DNA of 64,000 bases from Raineya sp. Lineage in GTDB: Bacteria; Bacteroidota; Bacteroidia; Cytophagales; Thermonemataceae. A model generated the notes under the pieces. That model ran no database searches. It saw only the letters and a list, made by a program, of their open reading frames with translations, and had not been told where the DNA came from. The stretch spans positions 124,001 to 188,000 of the forward strand of contig JALONN010000011.1 of NCBI GenBank assembly GCA_025454915.1, in the 5' to 3' direction. How positions within the stretch are numbered: position 1 is the first letter of the stretch; every line of letters starts with the position of its first letter. Of the stretch, positions 43,817 to 53,186 are shown piece by piece. A program made the position numbers and the translations under genes.

Positions 43817-44836
43817 ATGCATTTTCGTTGTCTTACTTATACTCTTCATACAAAAGAAACATTTAAAACGGCTCATGGAAGCCGAAATCAGATTGATACT
43901 GTGATTGTAGAACTTGCAGATAATCAAGGAATAAAAGGTATTGGCGAGGCTGTTCCTGTTCCTTATTATGGCTATAATGCTATTCAGGTGCAAGAAGAGT
44001 TAGAACGCCATCGAAATATCATTGAAAGCTATGAAATAACAACACCAGAAAGTTTTTGGGAATATCTAAATCCTTTTTTAAAGCATATTCCTTTTGCTCA
44101 GTGTGCTTTGGATATCGCTGTTTATGATTATTTCGCTCAAAAATCTCAAAAGCCTTTATACAAATATTTGGGTTTGGAGCTACATGATAAAATGCCTCTA
44201 TCCAATTATACCATAGGTATTGACTCTATAGAAAATATGGCAGCCAAAATAAAAGCTACTCCCTTTCCTATTTATAAAATAAAACTCGGTACAAACCAAG
44301 ATGTAGAAATTGTAAAAGAGCTGAGAAGGCATACAGATGCTATTTTTAGAATAGATGCTAATTGTGCTTGGAGTACTCAGCAAACAATTAGATATGCCTC
44401 TTCCTTAGAAAAATTGGGTGTAGAGCTAATAGAACAGCCTTTAAAAGCTCAAGAAATAGAAAATATGATAGAACTAAGAAAATACACAAAAATCCCCATG
44501 ATTGCAGATGAAAATTGTATTATGGAAACGGATGTAGAAAAATGTGTAAACTATTTTGACGGAGTAAATATTAAACTGGCAAAATGCGGAGGCATTACAC
44601 CTGCTCTCAGAATGATAAAAAAAGCAAAAGCATTAGGATTAAAAGTAATGATGGGATGTATGACGGAAAGTAGCATTGGAATATCTGCTATAGCCCATTT
44701 GCTACCACTATTGGACTATGTAGATATGGATGGAGCATTACTGATTGCCAACGACCCAGCCAAAGGAGTTTGCTTAGACAATGGGAAAGCTGTTTTTTCT
44801 GATAAATGGGGATTAGGAGTTGTTTTTGTTGGGTAA
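43817..44836 (+). CDS. Dipeptide (L-Ala-D/L-Glu) epimerase, enolase superfamily
   Basis: 339 aa. The muconate-lactonising/epimerase residues are present: KIKLG (KxK near 155), RIDANCAW, LIEQPL, ADENC and NIKLAKCGGIT (catalytic Lys). MMGCMTESSIGISAIAHL matches AEE-type epimerases, which convert L-Ala-D-Glu to L-Ala-L-Glu in peptidoglycan peptide recycling. The exact dipeptide cannot be fixed from sequence by eye. It follows the TPR-HTH gene closely. Confidence 0.88.
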   Translation: MHFRCLTYTLHTKETFKTAHGSRNQIDTVIVELADNQGIKGIGEAVPVPYYGYNAIQVQEELERHRNIIESYEITTPESFWEYLNPFLKHIPFAQCALDIAVYDYFAQKSQKPLYKYLGLELHDKMPLSNYTIGIDSIENMAAKIKATPFPIYKIKLGTNQDVEIVKELRRHTDAIFRIDANCAWSTQQTIRYASSLEKLGVELIEQPLKAQEIENMIELRKYTKIPMIADENCIMETDVEKCVNYFDGVNIKLAKCGGITPALRMIKKAKALGLKVMMGCMTESSIGISAIAHLLPLLDYVDMDGALLIANDPAKGVCLDNGKAVFSDKWGLGVVFVG

Positions 44837-44851
44837 AGAATTAAATAACAG

Positions 44852-44935
44852 AAACCTTATAGGTTTTGAAATCGTTATTATTGTTTAATTTGTTGATTAT
44901 CAATTTTTAAAAAAATATAAACCTATAAGGTTTTT
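44852..44935 (+). terminator. Long-loop inverted repeat after the epimerase gene
   Basis: AAACCTTATAGGTTT (44852-44866) pairs perfectly with 44919-44933 across a 52-base AT-rich loop, followed by TT. It is probably a terminator; the long loop is unusual. Confidence 0.5.
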
Positions 44936-44955
44936 ACTATAAATATAAGAAAACC

Positions 44956-46011
44956 ATGAATTACAGATATATATTAATTTTGATAATGGGTATGGCATTG
45001 ACTACACAAGCCCAAGACTTAACGAAAAATCAGGCTGAAAAATTAGCTGGACTGCCACTGAAGTGTTTACAACAGGAGTATCCAAATAAACTCAATCAGC
45101 TTTTACAAGATAATACTGAACTCAAAAGCCCTAAAGAATTGCATCCAGCTTTTTATGGTTGCTTTGACTGGCATTCTTCGGTACATGGACATTGGTCGTT
45201 GGTGTATTTACTTAAGAAGTTTCCTGATATAGCCAATAAACAGCTAATTATAGAGAAACTTACCACTAATTTGAGCCAGCAAAATATAACAAAAGAGATA
45301 GAGTATTTTAATAAAAAACATGAATGGTCTTTTGAGAGACTTTATGGTTGGGCTTGGCTTTTGCAACTGCAACAAGAATTGGATAATCATTCAGATACTT
45401 CTTTGAAGGCTTTGGCTAAAAATTTGCAACCTCTTACAGATTTGTTGGTAGCTCGTTATCATGAGTTTTTGCCAAAACTATTGTATCCGATTCGTGTGGG
45501 TACACATACCAATACAGCATTCGGGATGAATTTGGCGTGGGATTATGCTGTGAGTTCTAAGAATACGAAGTTTCAAGAGTTGCTTAAAAAAGAAGCTCAA
45601 AGAATGTTTTTGCAAGACCAAAATTGCCCTTTTACTTGGGAGCCAAGTGGTACGGATTTTCTTTCGCCTTGCTTGGAGGAATTGGCTTTGATGAGTAGGG
45701 TATTACCTAAAGAACAATTTTTGCCTTGGGCTAAAAAGTTTGCTCCTAATCTGTTCAAAAAAGATTTTGCTTGGGAAGTTGCCAAAGTTTCGGATAGACA
45801 AGATGGGCATTTGGTACATTTGGATGGATTGAATTTTAGCAGAGCTTGGAATTTTTATGAGTTGGCTGCCAATTATAAAGAACTTGCCCATTTGAAAAAA
45901 ATAGCTGATATACATTTGAAATTTTCATTACCAGCGATTACAGATGGTAATTATGAAGGAGAACATTGGCTTGCATCTTTTGCCCTGAGAGCTTTTGTGT
46001 TTAAGAAGTAA
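44956..46011 (+). CDS. DUF2891 family protein, exported
   Basis: 351 aa with a signal peptide (MGMALTTQAQ). Signature stretch HPAFYGCFDWHSSVHGHWSLVYLLKKFPD, then KKHEWSFERLYGWAWLLQLQQEL, ALRVGTHTNTAFGMNLAWDYA-like and EPSGTDFLSPCLEEL. The fold is an alpha/alpha toroid like glycan-active enzymes, but no function has been shown that I know of. Normal length. Confidence 0.85.
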   Translation: MNYRYILILIMGMALTTQAQDLTKNQAEKLAGLPLKCLQQEYPNKLNQLLQDNTELKSPKELHPAFYGCFDWHSSVHGHWSLVYLLKKFPDIANKQLIIEKLTTNLSQQNITKEIEYFNKKHEWSFERLYGWAWLLQLQQELDNHSDTSLKALAKNLQPLTDLLVARYHEFLPKLLYPIRVGTHTNTAFGMNLAWDYAVSSKNTKFQELLKKEAQRMFLQDQNCPFTWEPSGTDFLSPCLEELALMSRVLPKEQFLPWAKKFAPNLFKKDFAWEVAKVSDRQDGHLVHLDGLNFSRAWNFYELAANYKELAHLKKIADIHLKFSLPAITDGNYEGEHWLASFALRAFVFKK

Positions 46012-46021
46012 GCTATAAAAT

Positions 46022-46903
46022 TCAATCTCTAAAATTCTTCTTTCTAATGGCTATAAGTTCTGCATGAGAGTTATAAACGGTATGTAAGGGTTTACCATTA
46101 AAATAATCTAAAATAGAAGCATTATTTTTGGTAGGCTCAAAAGCATAATTCATAGATAGGTTCTCATAAAACCAGTCAAAAGCACTTTGGTTGTCAATCA
46201 TATCCCATACATTAGCAAGAGCATAAAGCTTTTTTAACTCTTCGTGGTCGTTATTTTCGTGGCAAGCAATGGTATAATGATGTAGAAAAAACTTAATATC
46301 ATTTACTTCAGGGTTCTTGAAAAAATGAGTATTAAAATCTTGACAATTTCTGATAACTTGTTTAAAATTTTCGTTTTTTAAGGAATATACCTGAGCATAC
46401 AAAGGTGGTAACTCTATTTTCTTTGAAGTGCTTGATAAAGCCACATTGCTGTAAGTATCACCAAAATTGGCAATCGAGAAAAAATATAAAAAATCCTTTT
46501 CTAAAAGAATCAGAGGCTGGCAATTATCACTTGCTAAAAAGCACAAATCATCCAAAAATACCTCTAAAAACTCCAAAGAAACTTCTAATAACAAGATATT
46601 TGCATCAAGACCAGAAAACCCATCTTTATACTTCTGGTTTGTATAAAAAAGTAACCAGAAAGACTTTTGCTGTGTAAAATTAATTTGTTGGAGTGTTTGG
46701 TCTGGTAGATAAAAAATATCAAGATGACTTTTATAAAAAACACCTTTTTTGTACCAATCTATATCATAATTGCTTTTAGAATACTCTAAAATAGAGCATT
46801 TGTAAGGTTCTAAAAAAGTGTTAGCATCCTGAATAGATTTAAAGGATATTTTATTAAGAATGTACTCTTCTCCTATGTTTCCTATAATGGTTTCAGGGTG
46901 CAT
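46022..46903 (-). CDS. Hypothetical protein, 293 aa
   Basis: Cytosolic, no recognised domain. The first ~90 residues are alpha/beta (FKSIQDANTFLEPYKCSILEYSKSNYDIDWYKKG), the middle is rich in Phe and Leu (LLLEVSLEFLEVFLDDLCFLA), and the C-terminal ~80 are helical (HHYTIACHENNDHEELKKLYALANVWDMID). Last gene of the minus-strand sensor/glycosyltransferase group, 47 bases after its neighbour. Function unknown. Confidence 0.65.
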   Translation of the reverse strand: MHPETIIGNIGEEYILNKISFKSIQDANTFLEPYKCSILEYSKSNYDIDWYKKGVFYKSHLDIFYLPDQTLQQINFTQQKSFWLLFYTNQKYKDGFSGLDANILLLEVSLEFLEVFLDDLCFLASDNCQPLILLEKDFLYFFSIANFGDTYSNVALSSTSKKIELPPLYAQVYSLKNENFKQVIRNCQDFNTHFFKNPEVNDIKFFLHHYTIACHENNDHEELKKLYALANVWDMIDNQSAFDWFYENLSMNYAFEPTKNNASILDYFNGKPLHTVYNSHAELIAIRKKNFRD

Positions 46904-46950
46904 ATTGTTAAAATCTCGATAATTTAACTCATGTTTTTTTAATAAAACGA

Positions 46951-47760
46951 TTAAATTTCTAGTTTATAAATAGTAGTCTCTAATTGTTCTGTATCATTAT
47001 CTTCACAAAGTAAAAATTGCATTTTATCATTTTCTTTTTTGTAAAAAGTAAGCCCTTCAAATTTTTGATGAGTAGTTATTTGGATAGTTTTTTCTATTTC
47101 AAAGGTTTTTGTATTCAAAATACCAAAAATACTTCCTAAAACTTTGCCATCTAAGTAAGTAGATTGGCTGTCTTCTGCTGAAGCCAAAAAGTAAATTTTA
47201 TCTTCCACTAAAATGGCATCAGTAAAAGAAGCAGAAACATTGTTTATTTTAAGTAAATCTATCTGTATAAAACTAATTTTTTCAGAAGGTGTAACTTTTA
47301 TAATTCCATTTTTTGCCTTCTGTCCATTACCTCGTTGAAAAAGAAAAAGACTTTTTCTGTAATACAAAGCTCCTTCTAAATTCAGTTCTTCTTCTGAAAT
47401 TTTAGTTTCTTTAATGATTTTCTCATAAAGATTAGTGAGGTCTGTATTTTGAGTTTCTTTAGAGTTTAGATTGAAAATGAATTTTTGACATCTATTTTTT
47501 TTAGAGCCAGAGCTAAAAATATGTAATGCATTTCCTTTTCTAGTAATAGCCTCTAAATCTAGTTTATCTTGCTTTGGTGTAAAATGCTGAGGATTAGTGA
47601 TCAATGGGTGATGAGTTAATAGATTGGTTTTCAGTTTGTATTGATATAGAAAGCCAGAATTGTCAGCAATTACAAACAAATTATCCTTATGATAAACCAG
47701 CCCAGAAGCTGCAGAGAAACCAGAAAGTGTTAGAAATATCTGAAGCGTAAACTTTTCCAT
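46951..47760 (-). CDS. Predicted beta-propeller protein (DUF6929-like)
   Basis: 269 aa from ATG 47760 (MEKFTLQIFLTLSGF); a longer frame from 47817 overlaps the upstream gene. The stretches ASGLVYHKDNLFVIADNSGFLYQYKL, KLDLEAITRKGNALHIFSSGSKKNR, NLEGALYYRKSLFLFQRGNGQ and KFEGLTFYKK repeat a strand pattern like a propeller or SdiA-regulated domain. Predicted soluble or weakly exported. Assignment by pattern only. Confidence 0.65.
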   Translation of the reverse strand: MEKFTLQIFLTLSGFSAASGLVYHKDNLFVIADNSGFLYQYKLKTNLLTHHPLITNPQHFTPKQDKLDLEAITRKGNALHIFSSGSKKNRCQKFIFNLNSKETQNTDLTNLYEKIIKETKISEEELNLEGALYYRKSLFLFQRGNGQKAKNGIIKVTPSEKISFIQIDLLKINNVSASFTDAILVEDKIYFLASAEDSQSTYLDGKVLGSIFGILNTKTFEIEKTIQITTHQKFEGLTFYKKENDKMQFLLCEDNDTEQLETTIYKLEI

Positions 47761-47801
47761 AAATAAGCAAATAAATTTTCTACAAGAAAAATTTGGAATA
47801 A

Positions 47802-48128
47802 TTACCAATACTTCCAAAATGCAAAAAGCTTCCGTTTTTTAAGATAATCCAGATGAAAATCGTTTTGGTAGGCTTCTCGTTCAAAACAAATATTGAGATA
47901 GGCTTGATGACGGTCTTTGTATTTGAAAAGGTTATAGCAGTAATTGCCAATATACAGTAAATAAAAAGGCAGAACTAACAGCTCTTTTTGTTGTTGGAGA
48001 TGAATTTCCTCATGATTCATCAAGAATTTATCGTTCTTGTAGGCTTTGTGTTTAATCAGAATAAAGGGGTAGAGCGTAATTCCTGCAATATTACCTAAAA
48101 AAGGAGCGTGTACAACAATTTTCCACAT
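47802..48128 (-). CDS. Small HExxH protein, possible zinc metallopeptidase
   Basis: 108 aa. NHEEIHLQQQKELL carries HExxH (HEEIH, ~39-43) and a later FEREAY could supply the third ligand Glu. One or two hydrophobic stretches (ITLYPFILIK, LLVLPFYLLYIGNYCYNLF) suggest membrane association. It resembles stand-alone mini-gluzincins found in Bacteroidota. Substrate unknown. It lies 10 bases after the glycosyltransferase gene. Confidence 0.65.
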   Translation of the reverse strand: MWKIVVHAPFLGNIAGITLYPFILIKHKAYKNDKFLMNHEEIHLQQQKELLVLPFYLLYIGNYCYNLFKYKDRHQAYLNICFEREAYQNDFHLDYLKKRKLFAFWKYW

Positions 48129-48138
48129 ACGATATTTT

Positions 48139-49278
48139 TTATGCTAAGTGCTTTATCAAAGATACAATTTTCGAGCAAAGAATGTTTCTGTCAAAGTGTT
48201 TTTTTGCTACTTTTTTGGCATTTTCCTGATAAAGCTTGAGTAAAGAAGGATTATTGAGGAAATTTTGAATTATAGGAGAAAACTCCTGAGCATTTGCTGT
48301 ATAAAAGCCACATTGTTCTTGTTCAATCAAATCTTTTATCCAGCCTTTTGTATTGGTAATACACAATTTGCCTGTTGCCAAACCATCAAAAAACTTATTG
48401 GGGCTACATGTCTCCAAACATTTAAAATCTGCAAAACTGATAAAAAAGGCATCTGTTTGTTGTAGTGTCTGTCGTAATTGTTCTTTGGTTTGTTCTTCAA
48501 AAAAGAAAATATTAGGAAGCCCCTTAGAAGTCTTTTGAATAAAGTCCAGTTCAGAGCCTTTTCCTATAATCCAGAATTGAAGAAAAGGAGAGTTCTTGGC
48601 AATATCAATGAGTCTTTCTAGAGCATTGGCTTTGCCAATACTACCAAAATAAGTAATAGTAAAGGGCTTAGATTTGTTTGGTTGAGTTGTTTCTTCTGAA
48701 AAAAAAGCATTATCTGCCATATTTGGGACACAAATGACATCCTTTTTGGGTACAATAGCTCGAATATATTCTTGCATGCTTGGTGATAAAGCCACTATTT
48801 TTTGAGCATTTTGGTATATGGTTTTCTCTAAAGTATATAAAATTTTGATAATCAGTTGATTTTTAATAAAACCCATTTCTATGGGTACAAGAGGCCATAA
48901 ATCTCGCACTTCAAAAATATATCTTGTATGTTTAAATTTTTTCAATAGAAAAGCTAGTAAACCAATACTCAAAGGGGTAGAAGTAGCATAAATCAAATCA
49001 ACATTCTGAATTTGAGAAGCTTTTTTGTAAGCTTTGATGAAGAAAAGAAAAAAAGCCCATATTCTTCGCCAGAAACTCATGGATTGCTCATAAGTTACAG
49101 GTAAATAATGAACTTTGATTTGTTCTATTTCCTGAGAAAAACTAATTTTTTCAGCAGTACTTGTAATAATTTCTACTTGAAATCCAGCTTCTGCAAGAGC
49201 TTTGGCTATATACCATGACCTATGTGAACCGGCTTGTTCAGGAGTTTTGAAATATTGGTGCAAATAGAGTATTTTCAT
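48139..49278 (-). CDS. Glycosyltransferase family 4 (WbuB-like)
   Basis: 379 aa, GT-B fold. N-terminus KILYLHQYFKTPEQAGSHRSWYIAKALAEAGFQVEIIT is the usual GT4 opening; the C-terminal donor domain shows ITYFGSIGKANALERLIDIA and the nucleotide-binding region with CSPNKFFDGLATGKLCITN. It probably adds a sugar in cell-surface polysaccharide synthesis. The acceptor is unknown. The sensor gene ends 3 bases before its start. Confidence 0.85.
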   Translation of the reverse strand: MKILYLHQYFKTPEQAGSHRSWYIAKALAEAGFQVEIITSTAEKISFSQEIEQIKVHYLPVTYEQSMSFWRRIWAFFLFFIKAYKKASQIQNVDLIYATSTPLSIGLLAFLLKKFKHTRYIFEVRDLWPLVPIEMGFIKNQLIIKILYTLEKTIYQNAQKIVALSPSMQEYIRAIVPKKDVICVPNMADNAFFSEETTQPNKSKPFTITYFGSIGKANALERLIDIAKNSPFLQFWIIGKGSELDFIQKTSKGLPNIFFFEEQTKEQLRQTLQQTDAFFISFADFKCLETCSPNKFFDGLATGKLCITNTKGWIKDLIEQEQCGFYTANAQEFSPIIQNFLNNPSLLKLYQENAKKVAKKHFDRNILCSKIVSLIKHLA

Positions 49279-49281
49279 ACA

Positions 49282-51867
49282 CTAAACTTGCTGAGCTTCT
49301 AATTTTTGAATTTTGCTTTCTAATACCTTTACTTCATTTTCAAGTTGAATTTCTTTTTTCTTGTATTCAGTAATATCTGTACCAATGAAGAAAATGGTTT
49401 CCAATTCTCCTTTTTTATCTTTAACAGCAGCCAAAACAAAACTTACATAACGATAGTCGAAATCTGCTGCTTTTAAAGCAATAATACCTTCATCAATTTC
49501 TCGAGTTTCGAGTTGTGCAATAATTTGTTTATAGTCTAATCTACCAATGATTAAATCATCAATATGATGCCCTAAATAGTCTTCTTTATGAATCTGAAGG
49601 TCTTGTACGGCATAACTGTTGATATTTTTAATTTTGAACTTCTCATTGGTTTCAAAAACTAAGAAAGAGTGTTCCAAAGCTGCATTTTTGAAACCAACTG
49701 TTTTTTGAGCTTCTAATTCTTTATTTTCTTTGAGCATTTTATCTGTAATATCCGTACAGATAGAAGTTACTTTATATAAAATGCCTTGCTCATCCATAAC
49801 AGGGAAGAAAGATGCACGCATCCAAAACTCAGTGCCATTTTTACGCAAACGACGAATATTTTTCTCTACATATACCCCTTGTGCTAATTGTGCCCAAAGT
49901 AAATTAAACTCAGCAGGGTCGGAGTCTTTTGGAGCATAAAAACTTCTATGTTGTCCAACCACATCAGCATACTGATACCCAGATACTTCTAAGAAACGCT
50001 CATTAACCCTTAAGAAATAACCATGCCTGTCAAGTTCTACTACAATACTTGCCTTATTGATAGCTTCTACAAGGGCAGTCATGTCAGAGTTTTTCTTTTC
50101 TAATTCTTCTTGAGTAGCAACCAGTTGAGCCATACTTTGTTTCATTTGCTCTTCTTGGCTAGTCATGAGTTGAGTAAGATTACGAGACTCTGCAAGGAGT
50201 AAACGAGTTTTTTCGTTAGACTTAATAGATGAAATAGTAGAAGCGATATCTTCAGCAATGGTTTCTAAAAATACTTTCTCGTTGTCTGTAAATTTCTTTA
50301 AGGAAGCTACTTCAATAACACCATAGACATCAGAACCTACTTTAATAGGTACAATAAGCACAGAGCTAGGTCTTTCTTCGCCTAAACCCGAAGCAATATT
50401 GAGATAATCATGTGGAACTTTTAATAAATAAATACTCAAGCCTTCTTGCCAACACTGCCCAACCAAACCTTGACCCAAATAAATCTGTTGTTGTATGTAT
50501 TTTTTCTTATCGTAGGCATAACAAGATTTTAATTCTAAGTGTGGTACAACGTCTCCATCTGTATTGGCAATATAAATTCCTCCATAATTAGCTTTTACAT
50601 ATTTTACAATATTTCGAGCAAGAGCATCATAAAGCTTTTGAGGGTTTTCTATATCACGAAGAATTTCAGCGAACAAACTCAAGCCCTCATTCTGCCAATT
50701 TCGAATTTCGTCTTGTTCTGCAACAGTTTGCAAACTAATTTGCATGTTATTGAATGCTTTGCCTAATACCCCCTGATTTTCAAAAATACTAATATGGTTA
50801 TAAAGATTACCAGCACTTACCAAATGAGCTATTTTTGCTACATTTTGAAGCTCTGAGCTGATTTTTTCGGTTTTTCTGATGGAAGAGGTTATTTCATCTT
50901 TTTCTCTATCCTGAGTAATATTAGGTGTTTCACCTTTTCCTAAATCATCTAAGTAATGCTCAAGCTTGGTGAGCCTTAACATAAATTTTTTGCCAATATT
51001 TTGAGCAATCACATAAATCAGAAGAATCATGACAACTATTGCAACTATACTAAGTTGCTGTAACAAACGCCATTGAAAACTTAAATCAGATTTTTCTAAT
51101 TTTATTTGATCTTTTCTATTTCTGATAAGTCTATCAATATCAATATATATTTTGTTGGTAAGCTCAATTACTTGTTTTTGAAATTGCTGTTTGGCATTTT
51201 CAGATATAATAGTTTCATCAACGTCAATTTTATCCCCAAAATCCTTTTGAATATCACTACCTTTTCCCTGAACAGTTTCCAAACCTTCAATAGTAGCTTC
51301 TAAATCGGTGGTAGGAAAGGCTGAAGTTAAGTCAAAAACAGCTTTTTCTTGCTCTTCTAAAATCACAACCACATCTTCAGTAGTATCTTTTTTAATCCCT
51401 GTAGTCGTGTTACTATTATTTTCTTGCACTTCCACGTTGTTTGCAATACTGCGTTGGTATCTTCTTAATTTTTGGATTTCAGTAAGCAAGGCAGCATATT
51501 CAGTCCTATCCTCAAGAATTAACCATTTTTTCTCATAAGTATTGAGGGAGTCTGTAGAACTTTTGATATAGTTTCTCCAAATGTTTTCTCTGTCAGAAGC
51601 AAAAAGAGGATTTCTATAAATAAGCTGGTTCTGTAAAGCAGAGTTTGTTTGAGTTAAATAGGATTTTAAAGCCTCCAATTGTTGCTGGCTCGGATAAGCT
51701 ATTTGCAATAAATATTGTTCTCTTTGAGATAATTGTTCAATACGTACAATAAATCCAAGCACTACAACCAAAAGCAAAAAGCCGATAGTTGATAAACCCC
51801 AAAAAATACGTCTACGTATTGCAAAAGAAGGATGAGTCAGGAAAGAAAATAAACCACTTTTAGCCAT
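49282..51867 (-). CDS. HAMP-GAF-PAS sensor protein without output domain
   Basis: 861 aa. Two membrane spans (~19-40 and ~268-290) flank a ~225-residue extracytoplasmic domain, followed by a HAMP-like linker (~290-385), a GAF domain (~395-535), a coiled coil and two PAS domains (~600-720 and ~730-845). The protein ends in a coiled coil (ENEVKVLESKIQKLEAQQV); no H-box, HATPase, GGDEF or methyl-accepting region is seen. It would bind a ligand or redox cue and signal through a partner. It heads the minus-strand group with the glycosyltransferase. Confidence 0.8.
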   Translation of the reverse strand: MAKSGLFSFLTHPSFAIRRRIFWGLSTIGFLLLVVVLGFIVRIEQLSQREQYLLQIAYPSQQQLEALKSYLTQTNSALQNQLIYRNPLFASDRENIWRNYIKSSTDSLNTYEKKWLILEDRTEYAALLTEIQKLRRYQRSIANNVEVQENNSNTTTGIKKDTTEDVVVILEEQEKAVFDLTSAFPTTDLEATIEGLETVQGKGSDIQKDFGDKIDVDETIISENAKQQFQKQVIELTNKIYIDIDRLIRNRKDQIKLEKSDLSFQWRLLQQLSIVAIVVMILLIYVIAQNIGKKFMLRLTKLEHYLDDLGKGETPNITQDREKDEITSSIRKTEKISSELQNVAKIAHLVSAGNLYNHISIFENQGVLGKAFNNMQISLQTVAEQDEIRNWQNEGLSLFAEILRDIENPQKLYDALARNIVKYVKANYGGIYIANTDGDVVPHLELKSCYAYDKKKYIQQQIYLGQGLVGQCWQEGLSIYLLKVPHDYLNIASGLGEERPSSVLIVPIKVGSDVYGVIEVASLKKFTDNEKVFLETIAEDIASTISSIKSNEKTRLLLAESRNLTQLMTSQEEQMKQSMAQLVATQEELEKKNSDMTALVEAINKASIVVELDRHGYFLRVNERFLEVSGYQYADVVGQHRSFYAPKDSDPAEFNLLWAQLAQGVYVEKNIRRLRKNGTEFWMRASFFPVMDEQGILYKVTSICTDITDKMLKENKELEAQKTVGFKNAALEHSFLVFETNEKFKIKNINSYAVQDLQIHKEDYLGHHIDDLIIGRLDYKQIIAQLETREIDEGIIALKAADFDYRYVSFVLAAVKDKKGELETIFFIGTDITEYKKKEIQLENEVKVLESKIQKLEAQQV

Positions 51868-51924
51868 CTTACTATCAAACGAAAATTATTTCCCTAAGAA
51901 ACATGAAAAATTTGTTATTTTCCT

Positions 51925-51932
51925 CAAAAATA
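51925..51932 (-). promoter_or_regulatory. -7 element for the sensor gene
   Basis: Minus strand reads TATTTTTG, a full TAnnTTTG match 57 bases upstream of the ATG; the -33 partner is poorly spaced. Confidence 0.35.
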
Positions 51933-51972
51933 GAAAAATTTGTCAAAAAAATACATTTTGTTTAAAAATTCT

Positions 51973-53100
51973 ATGTTGAAAATAGGTATTTTAGGAGGTG
52001 GGCAATTGGGACAAATGTTCTTACAAAATGCCTATTCATACCCTTTTGAGGTATATATCCTAGACCCAGATAGCCAATCTTCTTGTTCCAAAATAACAAC
52101 ACATTTTACACAAGGCTCATTGAAAGATTTTGATCAAGTCTATGAGTTTGGAAAACAAATGGATGTTGTTACTATCGAAATAGAAACTGTTAATACAGAT
52201 GCTCTTAAAAAGCTAGTATCTGAAGGTAAAAAAGTATATCCTCAACCAGAGATTATTGAACTCATAGCTAATAAAAGGCTTCAAAAACAATTTTTCAAAG
52301 ACAATCATTTACCAACAGCCGATTTTGTGCTGATAGATTCTCAGGTAGATTTAGAGAAAAATATAGGATTTCTGCCTGCTTTTCAGAAACTTGCACAAGG
52401 TGGCTATGATGGAAAAGGCGTTCAGCAACTAAAAAGTGCAATGGACTTTGACAAAGCTTTCACTGAAAGCAGTTTGTTGGAGAAAAAAGTAGAAATAGAA
52501 AAAGAAATAGCTGTAATTGTAGCCAGAAACCAAACAGGTATGGTAGCTTATGAGCCATGCGAAATGGTTTTTGATGAAAAGTTAAACCTTGTGGATTATC
52601 TGATAGCCCCTGCAAGACTTACAGAAGAACAAAGCCAAACAGCACAAAACTTAGCCAAAACAGTTATTGAAAAATTAGATATGACTGGAATACTGGCAGT
52701 AGAAATGTTTTTGGATGTGCAAGGTAATATTTTGCTCAATGAGTTAGCTCCCCGCCCTCATAACAGTGGGCATCATACCATTGAAGCTGCTTTTTGTTCA
52801 CAATTTGACCAGCATTTGCGTTCTATAACAGGTTTGCCTTTGGGAAACCCACTATTACACTCCAAAGCTGGAATGCTCAATATTTTGGGAGAAGAAGGCT
52901 ATACAGGAAAAGCTCATTATCAGGGTTTGGAAAATGCATTGAAAACAGAAAAAGTTTATTTACATTTATACAATAAACATATCACAAAACCAGGGCGTAA
53001 AATGGGACATTTTACAGTATTGGGTGATACCTACGATGAAATAGAACAAAAAATACAATACCTCAAAAAAACGTTGAGAGTGATAAGTTATGAATTATAA
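51973..53100 (+). CDS. purK: 5-(carboxyamino)imidazole ribonucleotide synthase
   Basis: 375 aa from ATG 51973; an upstream TTG frame is rejected. ATP-grasp signatures: KIGILGGGQLGQMFLQNA, FQKLAQGGYDGKGVQ, LNELAPRPHNSGHHTIEA and FCSQFDQHLRSITGLPLG. It carboxylates AIR with bicarbonate and ATP in purine synthesis. Its partner purE is not in the window. The gap to yicC carries a 17-bp inverted repeat. Confidence 0.93.
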   Translation: MLKIGILGGGQLGQMFLQNAYSYPFEVYILDPDSQSSCSKITTHFTQGSLKDFDQVYEFGKQMDVVTIEIETVNTDALKKLVSEGKKVYPQPEIIELIANKRLQKQFFKDNHLPTADFVLIDSQVDLEKNIGFLPAFQKLAQGGYDGKGVQQLKSAMDFDKAFTESSLLEKKVEIEKEIAVIVARNQTGMVAYEPCEMVFDEKLNLVDYLIAPARLTEEQSQTAQNLAKTVIEKLDMTGILAVEMFLDVQGNILLNELAPRPHNSGHHTIEAAFCSQFDQHLRSITGLPLGNPLLHSKAGMLNILGEEGYTGKAHYQGLENALKTEKVYLHLYNKHITKPGRKMGHFTVLGDTYDEIEQKIQYLKKTLRVISYEL

Positions 53101-53181
53101 ATGATGATTCATAGACTTTTTTTACTTATTCTCTCATTCAATTATTTTATTTATTCACTCATTTATCACTTATAATTCATA
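53089..53181. repeat. 17-bp inverted repeat between purK and yicC
   Basis: 53089-53105 and 53165-53181 pair with one mismatch across a ~59-base AT-rich loop; the left arm covers the purK stop codon. Possible terminator or mRNA-stabilising stem. Confidence 0.45.
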
Positions 53182-53186
53182 AAGAT

